Virus record (IMG/VR): IMGVR_UViG_3300031673_007329
Span: 1-42,742 of that record
Direction: 5' to 3' (one strand)
DNA: 42,742 bases
DNA from: a virus
The notes below the pieces were generated by a model, which worked only from the letters and a program-made list of their open reading frames with translations, had not been told where the DNA came from and ran no database searches. Position 1 is the first letter of the stretch; each line of letters starts with the position of its first letter. Made by a program: the position numbers and the translations under genes. Shown in pieces: positions 37,254 through 42,742 of the stretch.

Positions 37254-39235
37254 TGGCTGAAAAAATAGACAGACTAGAGAAGTTTTCAACCTCAAAAACT
37301 GAGACTAAGAGCATGGGCGAGGTGGTTGATAACATGATGACGATGTCTAAGAACCAGCGTCAAAGTCATGAGAAGCGCTGGTATGACAACAACTTCTTTG
37401 ATGACGGTTATCACTTCAGGTTTCTTTCAAGAAGCACGGGCAAGATTGTTGATTTAAGCGCAAGGGCAAGCATTTACACTCCCTTAAGAGTTATCCCCAA
37501 AGCCTCCAAACAAATCAGGGGTGTGGTTAATTTAATTACCCAGTCTGATTTTATACCCGTCATTTTTCCAGACAGGGTAGACAAGGCCAATTATGGCGGT
37601 GATGAAAGGGCTTACGAGATGGCTAGGAAAACGGCTAAAGACAAGGCTAAAAAGGTTGGCTACTGGATATTGGACAGTTGGGATGACCACGAGATACAAG
37701 ACTGGAAAGCCCCTTTCATGGGAATTTTGACTGCCAAGCACGGTGTTAGTTATCTCCAGGTTTGGCCTGATGTTGTTGAGGAAAAAATTAAGAGCCAGGT
37801 TTACGACGCTTTTGACATTTATCTTATTGGTTCTTTGACCAGTATTTACGATTCTCCGTTCATTATCAAGGCAGTGCCGAAGTTAATCAGCCAGATAAAA
37901 GCCAACGAGAATTTTGATGAAGACCAGTTGCGGAAAGTAAACCCTGATAACAAATATGCTTCCAGTGAAATCAAAGAAGCCTACATGAGTTCTCGGTTTG
38001 GCAAAGAAACCCGACAAGATTCAGCCGCCACTTTAATTCAGAAAGAAGCCTACATCAAAGAATATCTTAACAGGGATAACATGGCTCGGATTAAAAAACA
38101 AAAGGACGGGGAAAAGATATTGAAAGGCAAAAAAGAAGGCGATCAAGTAATTCGGCAGGTTTTTGTAGCTGGCAATGTTTGGCTTCGGGATGTTTACACT
38201 GACTTGCCAGAATATCCTTTTGTTGATTTGAGATTTGAACCGGGGCCGATTTACCAAGTGCCTTTGATTGAAAGGTTCAAATCAGCGAATAAATCTTTGG
38301 ACTCCGTTATCAGCAGATTGGAAAGATACATCCACACGATGACGGTCGGAACCTGGACAAAAAGGAAAGGCGAGCAATGGAAAATGAGTAACCTGGCAGG
38401 TGGTCAAGTGATTGAATACGACGCAGTTCCGCCAACCCAAGGGAGGATGGCCAGAGTTCCCCAGCACGTTTTTTCCTTTATCTCTTTCTTAAACAGCGTC
38501 ATGGAGGAGCAGGGAGTGACGACAAGCACTTTGGGTAAAATTCCTACGGGGGTCAAAGCCCACGCCGCTATTGAATCTCTAAAGCAAAGCGAGTATTCTA
38601 GCCAAACTATCGCCTTGAAGCAAATGAAAAAAGCGATGAAGGGAATTACCAAAAAGATGTTGGAAATAGCTGACAGTTATTATCTCCGCCCCCAAGAAGT
38701 ATCTTACATGGAACAAGGCGAACCAGTCTTTTTTGATGTTATCGGCCAGCGGGGTTTGGAGGGACGGCAAGAATTGGGGATTGAAGTAGGGGAGGGGATT
38801 GTCCCACTTAAAAAAGATTTCAAGGTAAAGATTGAAATGCAGACTGGTTTGGGGTTGACAATTGAAGGCAAGCGGGAATCAATGTTTAAACTGGCTGAAT
38901 ACATGAGAGACTTGGCCAGGGAAGGCTACTTGACACCAGAGGCAACCAAGGTTGTTCTTCAGCGATTGCTTGAAACCTATGAATTTGGGGCAACGGCTGA
39001 ATTTATGGAAGGAATGGAAGATATCGCAGAGAAGATGCAAATGACCGAACAGCAGATAAACCAGATGAAACTGGCTTTGGCCGAGGTAATTAGGGACACG
39101 GGTTTGGCCAAACCAAAGGAAGAAGAAAAACGGGGTGGCGGTGGGGAACTTCAATCAACCACGACAGTGGAAACTGGCAAAGAGGGCAGGAAAACCAAGA
39201 GGGAAGTAAAAATGATTCAGAAAGAGGGTGAGTAA
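37253..39235 (+). CDS. Portal protein
   Basis: 660 residues, of the size of P22- or T7-like portals. The start is in a TAATG overlap with the upstream gene. Residues 1-200 hold a clip/wing-like mix. The central region has conserved-type segments (WLRDVYTDLPEYPFVDLRFEPGP, and SVISRLERYIHTMTVG). The C-terminal third is helical and ends in a Lys/Glu/Gly tail. It forms the dodecameric entry to the capsid, docking terminase then tail. Called by size, gene order and overall flavour. Confidence 0.75.
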   Translation: MAEKIDRLEKFSTSKTETKSMGEVVDNMMTMSKNQRQSHEKRWYDNNFFDDGYHFRFLSRSTGKIVDLSARASIYTPLRVIPKASKQIRGVVNLITQSDFIPVIFPDRVDKANYGGDERAYEMARKTAKDKAKKVGYWILDSWDDHEIQDWKAPFMGILTAKHGVSYLQVWPDVVEEKIKSQVYDAFDIYLIGSLTSIYDSPFIIKAVPKLISQIKANENFDEDQLRKVNPDNKYASSEIKEAYMSSRFGKETRQDSAATLIQKEAYIKEYLNRDNMARIKKQKDGEKILKGKKEGDQVIRQVFVAGNVWLRDVYTDLPEYPFVDLRFEPGPIYQVPLIERFKSANKSLDSVISRLERYIHTMTVGTWTKRKGEQWKMSNLAGGQVIEYDAVPPTQGRMARVPQHVFSFISFLNSVMEEQGVTTSTLGKIPTGVKAHAAIESLKQSEYSSQTIALKQMKKAMKGITKKMLEIADSYYLRPQEVSYMEQGEPVFFDVIGQRGLEGRQELGIEVGEGIVPLKKDFKVKIEMQTGLGLTIEGKRESMFKLAEYMRDLAREGYLTPEATKVVLQRLLETYEFGATAEFMEGMEDIAEKMQMTEQQINQMKLALAEVIRDTGLAKPKEEEKRGGGGELQSTTTVETGKEGRKTKREVKMIQKEGE

Positions 39236-39236
39236 T

Positions 39237-39698
39237 ATGCCAACGAAAGAAGAAATTGCTTATATTGCAGGACTATTTGATGGTGAAGGAAGCATTAATA
39301 TTAGCAAAATGTCTGGCAAACGATGGAATAAGAGAACAGATTACCGCATGATGATTAGAATTGCTAATACTAATAAGAAGCTTTTGGATTATGTGAAAGA
39401 TGTTTTGGGCTTTGGGGGTGTTTATGTTAGTAGCAAAAGTAGAAGTAATATTTGTTATTCTTGGACAACTCATGCTAAACAAGCAGAAAAATTTTTAAAG
39501 ATGGTTTTTCCATACTTAATAGATAAAAAATTGAGGGCAGAAGCAGCACTTGAATTTCGGACAACGAAAGACAATGGACATAATAGATTTTATAAAGTTC
39601 CCATATTGGTTTCTGCTCAAAGAGAGGAAATTTATCAATGTATGAAATTATTAAATAGTCGAGAACCAGAATTACAATTTTTGAAAGGGGTGAATTAA
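39237..39698 (+). CDS. LAGLIDADG homing endonuclease
   Basis: 153 residues from the ATG at 39237 (a GTG at 39228 is in frame). AYIAGLFDGEGSI at 8-20 is the LAGLIDADG helix with the catalytic Asp/Glu; one motif only, so it should dimerise. The middle has the typical TNKKLLDYVKDVLGFGG segment. It sits between the portal and two small genes, is A+T-richer than they are and is not inside an intron. Likely a selfish insertion. Confidence 0.9.
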   Translation: MPTKEEIAYIAGLFDGEGSINISKMSGKRWNKRTDYRMMIRIANTNKKLLDYVKDVLGFGGVYVSSKSRSNICYSWTTHAKQAEKFLKMVFPYLIDKKLRAEAALEFRTTKDNGHNRFYKVPILVSAQREEIYQCMKLLNSREPELQFLKGVN

Positions 39699-39699
39699 T

Positions 39700-39891
39700 A
39701 TGCCTTTAACTCCGCAGGGTAAAAAAGTTTTAGCAGGAATGCGGAAGCAGTATGGCAAACGAGCCGAAGAAGTCTTTTATAGCAGTATTCAGAAAGGCGT
39801 GGCAGGTAGCAAGAAGTGGCACGCTAAAAGCAGAAGGAAAAAAGGTAGTTATTCAAGTGGAACAGTTAAAAGAGCTTTAGCAAAACGATGA
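39700..39891 (+). CDS. Small basic protein, portal-adjacent
   Basis: 63 residues, very basic (GKKVLAGMRKQYGKR, SRRKKGSY). Short Lys/Gly/Arg proteins with the motif QYGKRAEEVFYSSI are frequent in phage head regions; function unknown. GGGGTG precedes the ATG at 39700. Ends in an ATGA overlap with the next gene. Confidence 0.6.
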   Translation: MPLTPQGKKVLAGMRKQYGKRAEEVFYSSIQKGVAGSKKWHAKSRRKKGSYSSGTVKRALAKR

Positions 39892-40223
39892 AATTAGCAT
39901 ACGCAGAATACGCTTTTATGTTTGACCCAACCAAAGTTTGGGCGAAGCTTTACGAGTTTGAAAAAGAACTCTCTAATATGCTGGCGGCGAAAGGGCTAGA
40001 GGGGATTATTTTGGACACAATGGGGGCATCGGGAAAGAAAATTGTCTATATTAGGGTAAAGGATAAAATGGACAGAACGGTTGGAGAACCCAAAAAGCCA
40101 GGGCGACCGTTATCGGTTAAAGGAAAGTTTAAAACAATGATTAAAGGAAAAGAGAGTGCTAGGACAAGAGATTTCAAAAAAGGAAAACTGCTTAAAAGAA
40201 AGGGTTATTTGAAGCGAGGATAA
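39888..40223 (+). CDS. Basic protein, unrecognised
   Basis: 111 residues. The N-terminal half is mixed and acidic, the C-terminal half strongly basic (KPGRPLSVKGKFKTMIKGKESARTRDFKKG), suggesting DNA or nucleic-acid contact. ATGA start overlap; only one base separates it from the fibre-like gene at 40225. A head-completion role is possible by position. Confidence 0.55.
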   Translation: MKLAYAEYAFMFDPTKVWAKLYEFEKELSNMLAAKGLEGIILDTMGASGKKIVYIRVKDKMDRTVGEPKKPGRPLSVKGKFKTMIKGKESARTRDFKKGKLLKRKGYLKRG

Positions 40224-40224
40224 A

Positions 40225-42108
40225 ATGGCACATCAAGAGGCTATTCAAGATAGAAACCAGTTTCCTGCGATGATTGCCCATACAGGAACTGCTGGAACAG
40301 CAGAGATAGTTAGAGTTGTTTCTGATGCTGCTGGTAATTTGGGAGTTAATATTATTACTGGTGAGGTAGTGGCTTCAATAGGAACCGTAGATTTAGTCAA
40401 AAGCGGGACAATAAAAGAGGTTACCACCGTTAATGAAATCACCAACATTGCTGGTGGTACAGTTGAAACCACAATGGGAGACATCTCAGGTGGAACAATA
40501 GACGTCTTAACTACAGGCTCTATTGTTGTCACAGCGGGAACTGTTGAGACTACTATGGGGGATTTAAGCGGGGGAACGATTGACTTGCTATCAACAATTG
40601 CCGCAGGAACACAAAACACCCTAGGAACAGTGGGGGTTCTTAATGATGGAAGTGTTGCCGTAACCGCCCTCGTTGACCTCCCTGGGGGAACAGTTGATGA
40701 GGTTTCCTTAGTAGCGGCTGGAACTCTTGGCGATGTAACTATAACTTCTTTGCCTTCAGATGGAACAGTTTCTATTACCAATGATGACCTTTTAAGCACG
40801 AATAACAGCTCGACAGACACACTAGATGCCGCTGGTACTTATTTGGGAATTGGTGATGACTTGCTTGGTTACTCTGCTGTTACTACAACAGTATATGCTG
40901 ATGCTGATTCCGCTACCGATGGGATGAAGTTCCAGTTTTCAACCGATAACACTAATTGGGATGATTCTTACGATTGGACGGTTGATACTTCTGAAATGGC
41001 TACAAGGAGATTTCAATTTCCTGTAACGGCCAGATATTATCGAGTCCAGTACATTAACGGGGCTGGTAGCCAAGGTGTTTTTAGGGTTCAGACGATTCTT
41101 CATCGACAAAATCAACTGACCTCCATTCACAGGTTGGTTGACGATGTAAGCAACGATAGATCAGCCCAGATAGTGAAATCAGCGATTATTGCTCAGGTTG
41201 GTGGTGGTGGTCCAGCAGCAGGTGACTTTGTTCCAGTCCAATCAACCACAAGTGGCAATTTAAGGATGTCGGTAGAAGAGTTCGAGACAACAGCTGTACT
41301 TGGGACGGTTAATGAGATAGGAAATTTGGTTTCTGGTACTCTAGCAACTCTAGGAACCGTAGGAGTATTAAACGATGGAACCATAAGTGATGCCACGGTA
41401 ACTGCCTTACCAGACCTCCCAGGTGGTACAGTAGACCTAGTAACTACTGTGACTACTGTTTCTAGTGTTTCAAACCTAGTTAAAGGAACGGTGACTAGCG
41501 TTGAGGCATTGCCAGACCTACCAGGAGGCACAGTGGATTTAGTTACCGCCGTGACGACAGTAACCGACGTAACCGATGTTTCTAATATCACGACTGGAAC
41601 TTTAGCAGTTGTTTCTTCAGTGACCAATTTAGCTGGAGGCACAATTGGGATACTGGCTGATGGAACGGTTGGGGTCAAGACACTTCCAGATTTACCTGGG
41701 GGAACAGTTGATGTCCTGACGGCAGGAACTATTACTTCTGTTGCTAATCTAGTGGGTGGAACAGTCCAGGTTGACCCACTTCCTGCGACTGATGTTTTGA
41801 CTGTTGGTGCTTTAGGAACGGCAGGCGCAGCAGCTTTTGGGACTCTTTCAGCCGCTTCTGGAGCAGGTACGACTCATGTAATTTCTGGGTTATCAATGGT
41901 TGTTCATTCAGGAACAGTGGATTGTTATTTGGGTTTTGGAACGGCAATTACTGGTGGTAGCGCATTAGCAAGAGGTCAATTTCCTGAAGGCGGCGGTATT
42001 GCTAGAAACTTCACTTATCCAATAAAAAGTGGAACTAATTCAGAAATTTGCTACAAATTAGGTGGCGCTGGAACAGTTTATTTCACCGCTGATTATTGGA
42101 AAGAATAA
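40225..42108 (+). CDS. Repetitive fibre-like protein
   Basis: 627 residues. Two blocks of degenerate repeats of about 20 residues with GGTV cores flank a compact middle domain (about 200-290). DLPGGTVD occurs four times (near residues 150, 395, 430 and 490), and GTVETTMGD twice near the start. Codons differ between repeats, so the protein repeat is selected rather than recently copied. The middle domain has FQFSTDNTNWDD and YYRVQY, like a carbohydrate-binding beta-sandwich. The C-terminal 100 residues end in a compact domain with VYFTADYW. A trimeric tail or head fibre for receptor contact is likely. Its stop is shared with the next start (TAATG). Confidence 0.65.
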   Translation: MAHQEAIQDRNQFPAMIAHTGTAGTAEIVRVVSDAAGNLGVNIITGEVVASIGTVDLVKSGTIKEVTTVNEITNIAGGTVETTMGDISGGTIDVLTTGSIVVTAGTVETTMGDLSGGTIDLLSTIAAGTQNTLGTVGVLNDGSVAVTALVDLPGGTVDEVSLVAAGTLGDVTITSLPSDGTVSITNDDLLSTNNSSTDTLDAAGTYLGIGDDLLGYSAVTTTVYADADSATDGMKFQFSTDNTNWDDSYDWTVDTSEMATRRFQFPVTARYYRVQYINGAGSQGVFRVQTILHRQNQLTSIHRLVDDVSNDRSAQIVKSAIIAQVGGGGPAAGDFVPVQSTTSGNLRMSVEEFETTAVLGTVNEIGNLVSGTLATLGTVGVLNDGTISDATVTALPDLPGGTVDLVTTVTTVSSVSNLVKGTVTSVEALPDLPGGTVDLVTAVTTVTDVTDVSNITTGTLAVVSSVTNLAGGTIGILADGTVGVKTLPDLPGGTVDVLTAGTITSVANLVGGTVQVDPLPATDVLTVGALGTAGAAAFGTLSAASGAGTTHVISGLSMVVHSGTVDCYLGFGTAITGGSALARGQFPEGGGIARNFTYPIKSGTNSEICYKLGGAGTVYFTADYWKE

Positions 42109-42742
42109 TGAAAGGTTATAGTTTCCAAAACAATGCCTTTACCAAGACAGTAAAAGATGCCCCTGCCGACAGGCTTGAGGTCGAGATTGGCGATTCCAAA
42201 CAACCTGATACCTTTTATCCTCAAGTAAAAATTCAAAGATGGTCAAATGAGGTTAACTGTTCAATCAGACTTCTCCACAATGAAACTAATCCTAAAATAA
42301 CTGTTGAAGGTGAAAAGATAATTTGGGCAGGAAAAAAGATTGAGGCACATTTCTATGATTTGGGAATTTCCAAGGAACACCCCGAAGGAGCGAGAGAGCT
42401 AGAAATAATCCTAAAAGAGAAACCAGCTTCAAATAAACTTGAATTTACGCTTAATACTAAGGGGTTAGACTTCTTTTACCAGCCAGAACTCACTAAAGAA
42501 GAAAAAGACAAAGGTTCATTTAGACCTGAAAATGTAGTTGGTTCTTATGCGGTTTATGCTTCGGAGAACAAAATAAACTATGTTGGCGGAAAACTTTATA
42601 GGGTAGGCAAGTTTGGGCATATCTTCAGACCGAAAATAACAGACGCAGAAGGAAAATGGGACTGGGAAGAATTAAATATAGAAAATGGGATTTTAACCAT
42701 AACTATACCACAGGAGTTTTTAGATAAAACAGTTTATCCGAT
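42108..42742 (+). CDS. N-terminal part of the junction-spanning virion protein
   Basis: Starts with ATG at 42108, in a TAATG overlap with the fibre-like gene, and is open to the end of the window. It resumes at base 1 and ends at 660 (384 residues in all). This part has a beta-rich region with RWSNEVNCSIRLLHNE, then WAGKKIEAHFYDL, and LEIILKEKPASNKLEF. No enzyme motif. Likely a structural protein that mounts the domain at the other end. Confidence 0.75.
   Translation, partial: MKGYSFQNNAFTKTVKDAPADRLEVEIGDSKQPDTFYPQVKIQRWSNEVNCSIRLLHNETNPKITVEGEKIIWAGKKIEAHFYDLGISKEHPEGARELEIILKEKPASNKLEFTLNTKGLDFFYQPELTKEEKDKGSFRPENVVGSYAVYASENKINYVGGKLYRVGKFGHIFRPKITDAEGKWDWEELNIENGILTITIPQEFLDKTVYP
42603..42742. 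repeat. Right copy of the terminal direct repeat
   Basis: Same sequence as 1-140 except A at 42729 for G at 127 (Thr instead of Ala). See the left copy. Confidence 0.95.

Noticed and set aside
40245-40820. Minus-strand frame opposite the fibre-like gene
   Set aside because: Val/Pro/Thr-rich mirror of the GGTV repeats with no start signal.
1-42742. CRISPR array, insertion sequence or integrase
   Set aside because: No regularly spaced direct repeats, transposase or integrase motif was found.

Overview
This window is a complete or nearly complete tailed-phage genome, read almost certainly from a metagenome. Its last 140 bases (42603-42742) repeat its first 140 with one mismatch, so the sequence closes into a circle (or is terminally redundant/permuted) of about 42.6 kb. 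Closing it joins two gene fragments into one 384-residue ORF. Every gene I can support lies on the + strand. The virion genes are terminase small and large subunits, a long portal, a scaffold, an HK97-like capsid protein, an adaptor and a beta-propeller-like tail protein. I see no tape measure or tail sheath, so a short-tailed (podovirus-like) particle is most likely. The host is bacterial: sigma70-like promoters, strong AGGAGG sites, TGA used as stop (so not a code-25 lineage) and roughly 40% G+C by eye. I cannot name the host. I recognise no polymerase, primase, helicase or integrase.

Layout: (a) 1-4432: end of the junction-spanning gene, scaffold, capsid, a pseudoknotted intergenic RNA, and a cysteine-rich beta-helix-like protein. 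(b) 4493-15657: an 11-kb, tightly overlapping glycan cassette behind its own apparently leaderless promoter: C-methyltransferase, two radical-SAM proteins, CDP-glucose synthesis and dehydration, the 3-dehydrase RfbH, a split thiamine-diphosphate enzyme, a NeuB-SAF-cupin fusion, a short-chain reductase and a glycosyltransferase. The set points to a CDP-3,6-dideoxyhexose with a two-carbon branch, as in yersiniose. (c) 15730-24007: tail, adaptor and internal virion proteins with a second glycosyltransferase and an HNH endonuclease. (d) 24095-26300: lysis. (e) 26313-27018: two structured noncoding RNAs. (f) 27056-34027: many small, overlapping, probably early genes, several zinc-ribbon-like, plus a heptose-type sugar-phosphate module (HAD phosphatase, GHMP kinase, nucleotidyltransferase). 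(g) 34179-42742: terminase, portal, LAGLIDADG endonuclease and a repetitive fibre-like protein.

The least expected structure is a four-member family of about 60-nt leader RNAs (696-756, 15649-15708, 21788-21848, 34037-34097). Each begins at the predicted start of a consensus promoter and has a 4-bp hairpin at its 5' end, a 15-16-nt linker, a hairpin introduced by AGAAG, and a U-run. The stem sequences differ between copies but remain paired. They head the scaffold/capsid, tail, internal/lysis and terminase/portal units, which suggests coordinated control by attenuation or by RNA-directed antitermination resembling the put sites of phage HK022. Two other promoters (4456-4486 and 27056-27083) have extended -10 boxes and place the start codon at the predicted transcription start, giving leaderless messages.
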